DNA of 64,000 bases from Candidatus Hecatella orcuttiae (GTDB lineage Archaea > Thermoproteota > Bathyarchaeia > Hecatellales > Hecatellaceae): contig MTLY02000002.1 in the NCBI GenBank assembly GCA_002011035.2, forward strand, positions 248,001 through 312,000. Direction: 5' to 3'. A model generated the notes under the pieces. The model did not search any database. It had not been told where the DNA came from and was given only the letters and a program-made list of their open reading frames with translations. The translations under genes were made by a program, and so were the position numbers. Positions 33,868 through 41,242 of this stretch are shown here, piece by piece; the first letter of the stretch is position 1; each line of letters begins with the position of its first letter.

Positions 33868-33900
33868 TTCAGAATTCATCTAACATGGGAAGAAATGGGA

Positions 33901-34017
33901 TGGTGGACCGGCCGGGACTTGAACCCGGGACCTTACGGGGCATCCAGCCGCCTTTCCGCATATTGGGGAAACCGTCCATGCCAAGCGGACGATCATTCCA
34001 CGCTGATCTACCGGCCC
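33901..34017 (-). tRNA. tRNA-Ala(GGC) with two introns, CCA encoded
   Basis: On the minus strand the gene folds as acceptor GGGCCGG/CCGGTCC, D arm GATC/GATC, anticodon stem TCCGC/GCGGA, T arm CCGGG-TTCAAGT-CCCGG, discriminator A and an encoded CCA. The G3.U70 pair identifies alanine; the loop TTGGCAT gives anticodon GGC. Intron 1 (33961-33978, 18 nt) lies at 37/38 and forms a canonical bulge-helix-bulge: 5-bp outer stem, TAT bulge, TTGG:CCAA, CAT bulge, GGA:TCC. Intron 2 (33933-33953, 21 nt) splits the variable region at 44/45, with GCGG:CCGT, AAA/AAG bulges and GGC:GCC. Removing both leaves a normal 78-nt tRNA. Confidence 0.93.
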
Positions 34018-34108
34018 ATGAGGGGCGGATTAGCCAAGTTTCTGATAGGATGCGGAGCTTATTATTGTTTCTGCACGTTTATTGCTTCGGAACCCTCGAA
34101 AGCCGCCG

Positions 34109-34246
34109 TTAACAAGGCGTGAAAGTTTTCTTGAATTTTTTTGTTTCACCGTATCCGCAAGCAGCGCAGCGTTTTTTGATTATATGGTAGGCTCGGCGGC
34201 CGCAGCGTCTGCACCGCGTATGGACTGGTTTGTTGAATTTGCCCAT
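34109..34246 (-). CDS. rpl37e: 50S ribosomal protein L37e
   Basis: This 45-aa zinc-ribbon ribosomal protein is missed by the ORF track. The motif [20 protein letters not shown], then [16 protein letters not shown], is the L37e double-CxxC zinc ribbon with its basic tail. The first standard start is the ATG at 34246, giving [10 protein letters not shown]. The family's Gly/Ser-rich residues just upstream (KGAS) are in frame but have no standard start before the LSm stop codon. It follows LSm, a linkage conserved in archaea. The N-terminus is therefore uncertain; the gene is not. Confidence 0.88.
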   Translation of the reverse strand: MGKFNKPVHTRCRRCGRRAYHIIKKRCAACGYGETKKFKKTFTPC

Positions 34247-34282
34247 GGAGATTGCCAGAGTGCTTGCCCCCTTCTGAAGATC

Positions 34283-34513
34283 TTAGGTTTTAGGCGGAGA
34301 GATCATGATGACGTTGTCGCCTCGGAGGATGATGGTTCCCAGCCCGCTGGCTTTGTCAGCCTCCGAAACATCTTCCGCTTCTCCCAACAGTAAATTCATA
34401 TGCTGGTCGAAGCCTTGAAGCCTACCTCGAATGCTTTTCCCGCCTCTCAATTTTACCAAGACAACTTTTCCGACGCTTTCCTCGAGAAGTTTTACCGCCA
34501 TATCATCAGGCAT
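34283..34513 (-). CDS. lsm: LSm/Sm-like archaeal protein
   Basis: This 76-aa SmAP-type RNA-binding protein forms hexa- or heptameric rings. Sm1 is visible in VGKVVLVKLRGGKSIRGRLQ, then GFDQHMNLLLGEAED; Sm2 in GTIILRGDNVIMISP. It lies upstream of L37e on the same strand with a 36-nt gap and the same reading frame, so the two are surely co-transcribed. Roles in tRNA and sRNA metabolism are known for the family. Confidence 0.94.
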   Translation of the reverse strand: MPDDMAVKLLEESVGKVVLVKLRGGKSIRGRLQGFDQHMNLLLGEAEDVSEADKASGLGTIILRGDNVIMISPPKT

Positions 34514-34615
34514 CAGGGTTCAACGCTCCTCAGTTTCTAGAATGGAGAGACATGGAATTATAAAAGTATCGCTGAAAAAATATTATGAGCATGGAAAGCC
34601 GCTGAGGTAAAAGCT

Positions 34616-35128
34616 GTGAAAAGACATTTCATAAAAGATAAAGAGTTCAAGGAACTGCTCCACCGGTTGCAGTCAAACTTGAAGTTGGAGATAAATTTGG
34701 AGGTTTTTCAAAAAGTTAAAGCTGAGAAGGTTGAATCCGACGGCTTAACTGTTTACCTTCTGGATAAGCAGCCTTTCATGGCTGAAACTAAACAGGGCTT
34801 ACTTCTTCCCACTCTTCTCTTTCATGAGGTTTTAAAAGCTCTGCCCATGCTGGTCATCGACCAAGGTGCTGTCCCTCACATATGCGCCGGAGCCGACGTG
34901 ATGAGGCCGGGGATGGTAAGCGTGGAGGGAGACTTCTCCGAGGGCGCCTTGCTTTCGGTGGTGGAGGAGAAACATCGGAAAACTGTCGCTTTGGCGCTGA
35001 GTTTGGCTTCCTCAACCGAAATAAGGGAGACTGCCCGTGGGAAGGTGGCTGAGAACCTTCACTATATAGGGGACAAGATTTGGAGGCTTTGCCAAAGTCT
35101 TAGGGCTGGGAAAGAAAGTCTTAAGTAA
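34616..35128 (+). CDS. PUA-domain RNA-binding protein
   Basis: This 170-aa protein has an N-terminal ~70-residue domain (IKDKEFKELLHRLQSNL, basic helices) and a C-terminal PUA domain with VIDQGAVPHICAGADVMRPG. That segment is the PUA glycine loop seen in MCT-1-like and archaeosine-TGT-related proteins. GDFSEGALLSVVEEKH follows. It may act in translation initiation or rRNA/tRNA modification. It starts at a GTG and is divergent from LSm/L37e, in a cluster of RNA-linked genes. Confidence 0.85.
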   Translation: MKRHFIKDKEFKELLHRLQSNLKLEINLEVFQKVKAEKVESDGLTVYLLDKQPFMAETKQGLLLPTLLFHEVLKALPMLVIDQGAVPHICAGADVMRPGMVSVEGDFSEGALLSVVEEKHRKTVALALSLASSTEIRETARGKVAENLHYIGDKIWRLCQSLRAGKESLK

Positions 35129-35180
35129 CAAAGAGCACCTATTTTATTAAATATACCCGCCGGTTAAGGTAAATTTAAAA

Positions 35181-35486
35181 ATGTCAACTTCAAGCCAAAC
35201 CGCGGAAGTTGAAGCTAAAACCCCTCCTACCTACGTGAAAGCCTTACCGTTGAGAGAATATTCAGACATAGAAAAAATCAAAAGCGACCTAGACTCGGGG
35301 AACATCCTCATCGTCAAGTTGACGCCTCTCGCCTCCAAAAACATCGAAGAAGTTAAGAGGGTGATAGACGAGCTTAAAGTCTACGCTGAAACCATCGGAG
35401 GAGACATCGCTAGGCTGGGTGAAGAGCGGATAGTCATCACCCCTCCACCCGTCAAAATCTGGCGCAAGGGGAAAAAGACGGATTAG
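35181..35486 (+). CDS. sepF: Archaeal SepF, FtsZ membrane anchor
   Basis: This 101-aa SepF/DUF552 protein tethers FtsZ to the membrane during division. The core YVKALPLREYSDIEKIKSDL, GNILIVKLTPLASKNIEEVK and YAETIGGDIARLGEERIVIT fits archaeal SepF. The N-terminal region is short and lacks a clear amphipathic helix, so the membrane anchor is not obvious. FtsZ itself is not in the window. The stop overlaps the convergent aCPSF1 gene by 4 nt. Confidence 0.9.
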   Translation: MSTSSQTAEVEAKTPPTYVKALPLREYSDIEKIKSDLDSGNILIVKLTPLASKNIEEVKRVIDELKVYAETIGGDIARLGEERIVITPPPVKIWRKGKKTD

Positions 35487-37396
35487 CAAAGCCTGAGGGT
35501 TTCCAGGTTTTCCGGGGCTAAGCTTTCTATTTTAAACATTCGCTCGATGGAGTTGGAGAGGCTTAGGCATTTGGATTTCTCGCCGTGGCAGATTATAATT
35601 CTCTGAGGCTTAGGACTGACTCTTTTGATAAAATTCAGAAGCTGGTTTCTGTCGCTGTGCCCTGAAAAGCCTTCGATGGATTCCACCCTCAACCTCACAT
35701 TGACCATTTCCACCTTGCCCTCAGCGTTCATCATGGCTACGTCCTTTAAGCCGTTCTGGATACGTCGGCCTAAGGTGCCGTCGATCTGGTAGCAGACGAA
35801 TATGAGGGTGTTCTTTTCGTCGGAGGCGAGCTGTTTGAAATACTCTAGGATAGGGCCGCCTTCCAGCATGCCTGAGGTGGCCAGAATCACGCAGGGCGGG
35901 CCTTCCATGGCTTCGCTTCTGGAGCTGGCGTGTTTTATGGTTACAAAGTAATCTGACTGGAAGGGGTTAACGTCCTCGTAGAGGATTTTACTCTGCAGTT
36001 CTTTGGAAAGATATTCAGGATAGGCGGTGTGGATGGCTGTAACCTCGTTTATCATGCCGTCGACAAAGATGGGAACCTCAGGGATCATTCCCGCACGCAA
36101 GTACTCGTTTAAAACCAGCATGATTTCCTGAGCCCTTCCCACGGCCAACACAGGTATCAGCACTTTCCCTCCTCTTCGCAGGGTTTCATCCACCACGTTG
36201 GCAAGCTTGCTTTCCACCTCGCCCCGATAGGGCATCACGTCTCCGGGGGCCCCGTAGGTGGACTCCATGATGAGGGTTTCAATCCTGGGGAAAGTCGTCG
36301 CGCTGGCTTCGAGGAGCATGGTGCGTAGAAACTTGAAGTCGCCTGTGTACACGATGTTATGGAGGCCTTCTCCTACGTGAATGTGGATGACCGAGGACCC
36401 CAGTATGTGGCCGGCGTTGTGGAGGGTTAATTTCACATCAGGAGCCACATCGGTGACTACGCCGTATTTGAGGGGAATAGCGTGGAGAACTGTCTCCCGC
36501 ACATCTTTTTGACTGTAGGGCAAGAGGGCGCCTTCCCTCGACAGGACATCCAGATAATCCAGCTGAAGCAGGGACATTAAGCTGAGGGTGGGTTCGGAGC
36601 AGTAAACCGGGCCGTCGTATCCGTACTTGTAGAGGAGGGGAAGCAACCCGCAGTGGTCGAGGTGAGCGTGAGAGATGACCACAGCGTCTAAATTTTCTAG
36701 GTCGAATTCGTTGATGTCAAGCCGGGGGAAGGCATCTTCAGGGTTGGTGGAGGCGGGATTTATTCCGCAGTCTATGAGGATGCTGCTCTCCCGGGTTCTC
36801 AGTATGTAAGCGGATCTGCCCACCTGCCTGCAGCCGCCCAAGGGAGTTAGGAGGACTTCTTGGGTTTTGGAGAAAGTCGGCCTGAAGATTCTTTCCCCCA
36901 CAGACCTCAGGATTCTTTCCCTATCTTTCACCTCTTTGTGCATGTAGTGGCGGATGTGGGCTATGATCTTCGAGGGAATAGGCGGAGTCCTCAGAACCCT
37001 CGGCCTCCATTTGGTAGCTTTGATTATTTCGTGGAGCATGTAGCCGTTTTTGGATATCACAAGGCCTGGTTTCTTGGCTTCGATGATAACTTCGCCCAGC
37101 GAATGGTCGAAGGTTATGCTGGTGATTTCCGCCTCCGGAGGCACGGCGGAGAGGATGAAGCGTTCAGCCTCCTTCTCAGGCATTCGGATGGAGGGGTCTG
37201 AGCGGAGGGTAATCCTCTTTCTGATGAGGTTTACGATGTCCGTTACAATGTAGCTCTGATCTAGAAGGATTTCAGGTTTTTTGGTGTAGATAGCCAGCCG
37301 AGGCCCTTCAAACTCTATTCTGGAAACTTCCGCCTCTTTGGGCACATGCTGTAAGATGACTTGGCGTATCTTAGATTGGATTTCTTCTCTGTTCAA
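35483..37396 (-). CDS. cpsf1: aCPSF1 / FttA, beta-CASP ribonuclease and transcription terminator
   Basis: This 637-aa KH-KH-metallo-beta-lactamase-beta-CASP protein mediates 3'-end cleavage and factor-dependent termination in archaea. Two N-terminal KH-like domains (~1-150) bind U-rich RNA. The lactamase motif is VVISHAHLDHCGLLPLL with later HILGSSVIHIH and YTGDFKF; beta-CASP motifs appear in IPVLAVGRAQEIM, ILATSGMLEGGPI and VESIEGFSGHSDRNQL. The C-terminus APENLETLRL is the conserved dimer/tail motif. The start is a TTG. Confidence 0.96.
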   Translation of the reverse strand: MNREEIQSKIRQVILQHVPKEAEVSRIEFEGPRLAIYTKKPEILLDQSYIVTDIVNLIRKRITLRSDPSIRMPEKEAERFILSAVPPEAEITSITFDHSLGEVIIEAKKPGLVISKNGYMLHEIIKATKWRPRVLRTPPIPSKIIAHIRHYMHKEVKDRERILRSVGERIFRPTFSKTQEVLLTPLGGCRQVGRSAYILRTRESSILIDCGINPASTNPEDAFPRLDINEFDLENLDAVVISHAHLDHCGLLPLLYKYGYDGPVYCSEPTLSLMSLLQLDYLDVLSREGALLPYSQKDVRETVLHAIPLKYGVVTDVAPDVKLTLHNAGHILGSSVIHIHVGEGLHNIVYTGDFKFLRTMLLEASATTFPRIETLIMESTYGAPGDVMPYRGEVESKLANVVDETLRRGGKVLIPVLAVGRAQEIMLVLNEYLRAGMIPEVPIFVDGMINEVTAIHTAYPEYLSKELQSKILYEDVNPFQSDYFVTIKHASSRSEAMEGPPCVILATSGMLEGGPILEYFKQLASDEKNTLIFVCYQIDGTLGRRIQNGLKDVAMMNAEGKVEMVNVRLRVESIEGFSGHSDRNQLLNFIKRVSPKPQRIIICHGEKSKCLSLSNSIERMFKIESLAPENLETLRLC

Positions 37397-37429
37397 AACG
37401 CTTCACGGCTTGAGAAAGCTTTGCTCAAA

Positions 37430-38065
37430 CTAAGTGGCAACATATTTGGCCTTTTCTTCTTCGGTGAGCTCCCTATAGCCTGCCTTGTCGATGATGGCCA
37501 CGTCGAAACTGTCTCCGCTGGCGGCATCCCTCTTCATGGCCGCCTTCACAGCCCTCACCACCAGAGGGACGGCTTCCTCCGTGGTTAGGTTCTCCTTGAA
37601 GCCGTCTTCTAATATTCCTAAAGCCACAGGGGAACCTGAACCTGTGGAAAAAAACTTCTCCTCCTCCGTCACACTTCCAAAGGGGTCGAGGGAGAAAATG
37701 TGAGCTCCCTCTGTATCCACACCTGCGACGATGGCTTGGAGGAGTAAGGGGATGTACCTGTTGTAGAACAGGAGGTTGGCAGCCAGCCTTGTGGCTGAGG
37801 CAACAGGCATAGGCCGTTTATGGGTTAGTTTGAAGAGGGCTGCGTTGGCTTTGAGGATGTCGACCACGTTTTGAGCGTCGGCGACAGCTCCTGCAATGGT
37901 CATGGCTAGGTGGTCGTCTATTTTATGGATTTTCTTCCCTTTCTTGTGGGCGATGAAGTATCCTGTGGTAACCCTAGTGTCGGTGGCTAAGGCAACTCCG
38001 TCCTTGCACACTACTCCGACGGTGGTAGTACCCTTGTGAATGCCGGCCCCATACAATCCCTGCAT
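37430..38065 (-). CDS. psmB: Proteasome beta subunit
   Basis: This 211-aa Ntn-hydrolase is the catalytic subunit of the 20S core. A short propeptide (MQGLYGAGIHKG) precedes the catalytic Thr in GTTTVGVVCKDG, and the active-site Lys region is DTRVTTGYFIAHKK. GSGSPVALGILEDGF and ASGDSFDVAIID are further family markers. Alpha subunit and PAN are not here; Cdc48 (18997) may feed it. A TATA-like tttttaag on the minus strand lies ~75 nt upstream. It sits 33 nt before the co-directional aCPSF1 gene. Confidence 0.95.
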   Translation of the reverse strand: MQGLYGAGIHKGTTTVGVVCKDGVALATDTRVTTGYFIAHKKGKKIHKIDDHLAMTIAGAVADAQNVVDILKANAALFKLTHKRPMPVASATRLAANLLFYNRYIPLLLQAIVAGVDTEGAHIFSLDPFGSVTEEEKFFSTGSGSPVALGILEDGFKENLTTEEAVPLVVRAVKAAMKRDAASGDSFDVAIIDKAGYRELTEEEKAKYVAT

Positions 38066-38237
38066 AGATGAAGCAGCCCCTAAAAGGTGGCAAAAAGGCT
38101 TCTGAAAATCGGTTAACGATACTCTCGCCTAACTTAAAAATGTTTCTGAATAACGGTTAAAGAACACGCAAGATAGTTTGTAAAAAACAACACCGAAAAA
38201 TATGATGTCCTCTTTGATCACCTTATCACCTTCCAGG

Positions 38238-38714
38238 ATGAAGGAGACGAATTCAACGGTGAAGAAAATTTTCACGTTTCTTTCCCTCAACAACGCCAAA
38301 GAGGGGTACACCTTCCTCTACGAAGGAAAACCTAAAGTCTGTGAAGACTGCGAGTACGTCAAAGTCTGCCATGAAAACTTAACCCCCCATACCGCCTACA
38401 CCGTCGCAAGTGTGAAGGAAAAACAGGTAAGCTGCCAGGTTTTCGAAGGAGACGCTCGCCTGGTGGAGGTTCAGCCGGCAGAGGTGGAGGGCGCTGTGGA
38501 AGTTCATCTTGCCATTCCCGGCGCGCTCATAAGGTTTAATCCTCAACCTTGCAGCCGGCTTCACTGCGAAAAATTCAACCTCTGCGTCCCCAACGCCTTG
38601 GTGGAGGGAGCCGCCTGCAGGGTGATGGAGCTCCGTGAGAGATTCGTCTGCCCTAGGACGGGGGTGCAGCTTCAGGTTTCTCTTCTTTCCCAGCGGGTTG
38701 AGGAGGAGCCTTAG
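38238..38714 (+). CDS. UPF0179 family Cys-rich protein
   Basis: This archaeal UPF0179 protein of unknown function has conserved cysteines in CEDCEYVKVCHENL, PQPCSRLHCEKFNLC and FVCPRTG, with AKEGYTFLYEG before the first cluster. The Cys pattern suggests an Fe-S cluster or zinc. The ATG at 38238 gives the family-like N-terminus; the track ORF starts at 38202. Its 3' end overlaps the convergent FKBP gene by 62 nt, an unusually deep convergent overlap. Confidence 0.87.
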   Translation: MKETNSTVKKIFTFLSLNNAKEGYTFLYEGKPKVCEDCEYVKVCHENLTPHTAYTVASVKEKQVSCQVFEGDARLVEVQPAEVEGAVEVHLAIPGALIRFNPQPCSRLHCEKFNLCVPNALVEGAACRVMELRERFVCPRTGVQLQVSLLSQRVEEEP

Positions 38715-39402
38715 CCTCTTTCCGCCGGTGTCTTTCGATGAACGTCACCGTCTCCACCGAGGGCAGAAACTTCATGAAGTCGGCGGCGAGTCCTCTCTTT
38801 GCCAGCTGGAGGCCTTCCAGGGCGAAGCTTTCCTCGGGAAGAGTGACGGTGACAGCTTTCTCGGAAATCTCCAGTTCAAACAGGTCTACGTTCACGGGGG
38901 GAATTCTCCGGTGGAGAAGGGCCTTCGCCTTTTCCAGAGGAGACTGGAGAACCTGTTTGACCTCCACTTCGTAGATGAGGGTTCGGCCGGCCAGGGGGGG
39001 ATTGAAATCCACCTGCACTCTCCCCGCGCCTACGCTTCGAATGGTCGCTAGTTTTCCGTCTACTTCGACTTCCATCCCGGGGGAGGGGGAAATATTTTGG
39101 TCTTTAAACTTCTTGAGGGGTATCAGCTTGATTTTCCCCGGGTCCCTGAGCCCGAAGGCTCTTTCCGGGGGGATTTCCACTACGGTCTTTTGCCCCACTT
39201 CCAAGCCGGGAAGTTTTTCGTCCAGCCCCCTCAGAACCCAGCCTTCCCCGACGACCACCAGCATGGGCTCGTAGAGGGTGTTTTCCCTGTAGATTTTCGC
39301 CTCTTTGGCCACTTCTTGGAGGCTGGTGTCGAAGACCGTGTCGGTTTCTTTCACTTTAGCCGTGTAGTCGAGAAGGATGAAATCTCCTTTTTCGATAGGC
39401 AT
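38653..39402 (-). CDS. FKBP-type (SlyD-like) peptidyl-prolyl isomerase
   Basis: This ~249-aa PPIase catalyses cis-trans proline isomerisation and acts as a chaperone. The FKBP half is GDFILLDYTAKVKETDTVFD and VGEGWVLRGLDEKLPGLEVG, then VEIPPERAFGLRDPGKIKLI with the inserted flap domain (GRVQVDFNPPLAGRTLIYEV). A ~90-aa C-terminal domain is typical of long archaeal FKBPs. A Pro/Lys/Glu-rich tail ends the protein. MPIEKGD at 39402 was chosen over the 39510 track start. Confidence 0.93.
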   Translation of the reverse strand: MPIEKGDFILLDYTAKVKETDTVFDTSLQEVAKEAKIYRENTLYEPMLVVVGEGWVLRGLDEKLPGLEVGQKTVVEIPPERAFGLRDPGKIKLIPLKKFKDQNISPSPGMEVEVDGKLATIRSVGAGRVQVDFNPPLAGRTLIYEVEVKQVLQSPLEKAKALLHRRIPPVNVDLFELEISEKAVTVTLPEESFALEGLQLAKRGLAADFMKFLPSVETVTFIERHRRKEAKAPPQPAGKEEKPEAAPPS

Positions 39403-39537
39403 GGCAGCTCCCTTTTGAAACTTACCAATATGGGGGGTGGAGGTCTTTAACTTTTTTCCTTCATAGTCAATAAAGGTCTTTATAGTCTTCATAGATAACT
39501 TTAATTTCACACATCCTCATCCTAAATCCGAACAGCC

Positions 39538-40443
39538 ATGAAAACCGCTACAGCCTTCGCCCCAGCCCACATCACAGGACTCTTCACAGTGGAAGGACAT
39601 CGCTGCCCGGAGATGAGAGGGTCCAGAGGCGTAGGCGTCAGCCTAGGAAAAGGCGTTCACACCACGGTGTACGCGGAGAAAAGCCCCCGGTGGAAGACAC
39701 AGTTTAGGCTCAACGGCAGACCGGCTGAAGCTGAGGTTTCTAAGGCAACGGTGGAAGAGTTCAAACCGTTTGCCCCGCCCCACGAGGTCACCGTAGACCA
39801 CCGGGTGGAGGTTCCCATAGGAGCGGGCTATGGGTCCAGCGGTGCAGGCGCCCTGAGCTTAGCCTTAGCTTTGAACGAAGCCTTGAATGCAGGGCTTTCC
39901 TCCGCCGAGGCCGCGCAGCTCGCCCACGTGGCGGAAGTGAAGTGCGGAACCGGGTTGGGAACGGTGCTCGCGGAAACTTGCGGCGGCTTGGGGTTGAGGG
40001 TGAGGGCGGGAGCCCCGGGAATAGGGCTATGCAGGAGGCTGCCTGCCTCCCGCGGAAAAGTTGTTTCCATCTACTGGAAGCCTCTTTCCACCCGGAGTTT
40101 TCTGAAAGACCCTCTGGTTCTAAAAAAGATTAGTAGGGAAGGAAACAGGCTTCTTCACCGCTTTATGGAAAAACCTACCGTGGAGGGTTTTCTAAGCTGC
40201 TCCAGAGAATTTGCGGACAGGATTTCCCTTTTCACCGGAACCCCCATGCAGGAGTTCATGAAAAAACTGGAGGGGGAAGGTTTTCCCCTTTTCACCGTGA
40301 ACATGTTCGGCTGGGCTCTTTTCACACTGGTGACTCCTGAGCAGCTTCCTGAGCTTCTGAGCTGCCTTCACAGCCCGAAATTCTTAGGTGGGCGTGTGCT
40401 CGTAGCCGACATCGACGGAGAGGGGGCTCGGCTGCTTGGTTGA
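39538..40443 (+). CDS. Pantoate kinase PoK
   Basis: This GHMP-family kinase phosphorylates pantoate to 4-phosphopantoate, the archaeal variant of the CoA pathway. The 301-aa protein has AFAPAHITGLFTVEGH at the N-terminus, the ATP-binding GHMP motif VPIGAGYGSSGAGALSLALA (~98) and ETCGGLGLRVRAGAPGIG in the middle. The stop overlaps the PPS start by 8 nt. It heads a six-gene operon and is divergent from the FKBP gene. Confidence 0.92.
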   Translation: MKTATAFAPAHITGLFTVEGHRCPEMRGSRGVGVSLGKGVHTTVYAEKSPRWKTQFRLNGRPAEAEVSKATVEEFKPFAPPHEVTVDHRVEVPIGAGYGSSGAGALSLALALNEALNAGLSSAEAAQLAHVAEVKCGTGLGTVLAETCGGLGLRVRAGAPGIGLCRRLPASRGKVVSIYWKPLSTRSFLKDPLVLKKISREGNRLLHRFMEKPTVEGFLSCSREFADRISLFTGTPMQEFMKKLEGEGFPLFTVNMFGWALFTLVTPEQLPELLSCLHSPKFLGGRVLVADIDGEGARLLG

Positions 40444-41242
40444 AGGTTTCATTCCCCCCAGCCACCCCCGAGCTGAATCTTTGAGAGTTAGAGAAAAACT
40501 CGTCTCCGCTTACAGGCAGGGAATCGTCGTGGAGGAAGGCCTCATCGCCCACGGCCGGGGGGAATGCTTCGACTACATTTTGGGCGAAAAAACTCAGCCT
40601 TTCGCCTTGGAGGCTGAGAAGACAGCGGCGGCAGCGTTGCTTCTGGCTCAGCATCCGGTCATCTCTGTCAACGGAAACGCCGCCGCCCTCTGCGCCGGGG
40701 GGCTGGTGGAGTTGGCGAAGCTGGTGGGAGCGAAGATCGAGGTGAACCTTTTCCACTGGTCTGAGAAGAGGGAGAGACTCATCGTGCAGCTCCTCAAGGC
40801 TGAGGGAGCGGAGGAAGTTTTGGGCTTAGGCTCAGAGGGGGAAGCAGTCATCCCAGAGCTTCAAAGCTGGAGGGGGAAAGTTAACCCCCGAGGCATCTTC
40901 AAGGCGGACACCGTGTTTTTGGCTGTCGAAGACGGAGACAGGACCGCGGCTTTGAGGAACATGGGTAAGAGGGTTATTGCCGTGGATTTGAATCCCTTCT
41001 CGAGAACAGCCCTTGCAGCTTCCATCACCATCGTCGACAACCTCCTCCGCGCCGTGCCTAACTTGAGGGCGGCGGCTGAAGCCTTGAAGCACGAGGGGCG
41101 AGAGAAGCTTGAAAAAATCGTGGAGAACTACAGCAACCCTGAAAACCTGCGGGAGGCTGTTGATTTCATCAACACCAGGCTTCGCTCCCTCGAATTTGGA
41201 AAGTTTGAACATCAACCCCAAACCGGAGAAGGGACGCCTTGA
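40436..41242 (+). CDS. 4-phosphopantoate--beta-alanine ligase (PPS)
   Basis: Phosphopantothenate synthetase (old DUF137) condenses 4-phosphopantoate with beta-alanine. The 268-aa protein shows IPPSHPRAESLRVREKLV, GLIAHGRGECFDYILGEKT, PVISVNGNAAALCAGGLVEL and VNLFHWSEKRE, all family signatures, with VIAVDLNPFSRTA towards the C-terminus. It uses a TTG start inside the PoK end and overlaps the next gene by 4 nt. With PoK it defines the archaeal route of CoA synthesis. Confidence 0.94.
   Translation: MVEGFIPPSHPRAESLRVREKLVSAYRQGIVVEEGLIAHGRGECFDYILGEKTQPFALEAEKTAAAALLLAQHPVISVNGNAAALCAGGLVELAKLVGAKIEVNLFHWSEKRERLIVQLLKAEGAEEVLGLGSEGEAVIPELQSWRGKVNPRGIFKADTVFLAVEDGDRTAALRNMGKRVIAVDLNPFSRTALAASITIVDNLLRAVPNLRAAAEALKHEGREKLEKIVENYSNPENLREAVDFINTRLRSLEFGKFEHQPQTGEGTP

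Noticed and set aside
33800-33890. C/D-box sRNA (AGATGAA and CTGA words on the minus strand)
   Set aside because: Box spacing is wrong; C and first D words are separated by only a few bases, leaving no guide.
33885-34122. Two 75-aa plus-strand ORFs
   Set aside because: They run through the tRNA-Ala gene on the opposite strand and are not conserved-looking proteins.
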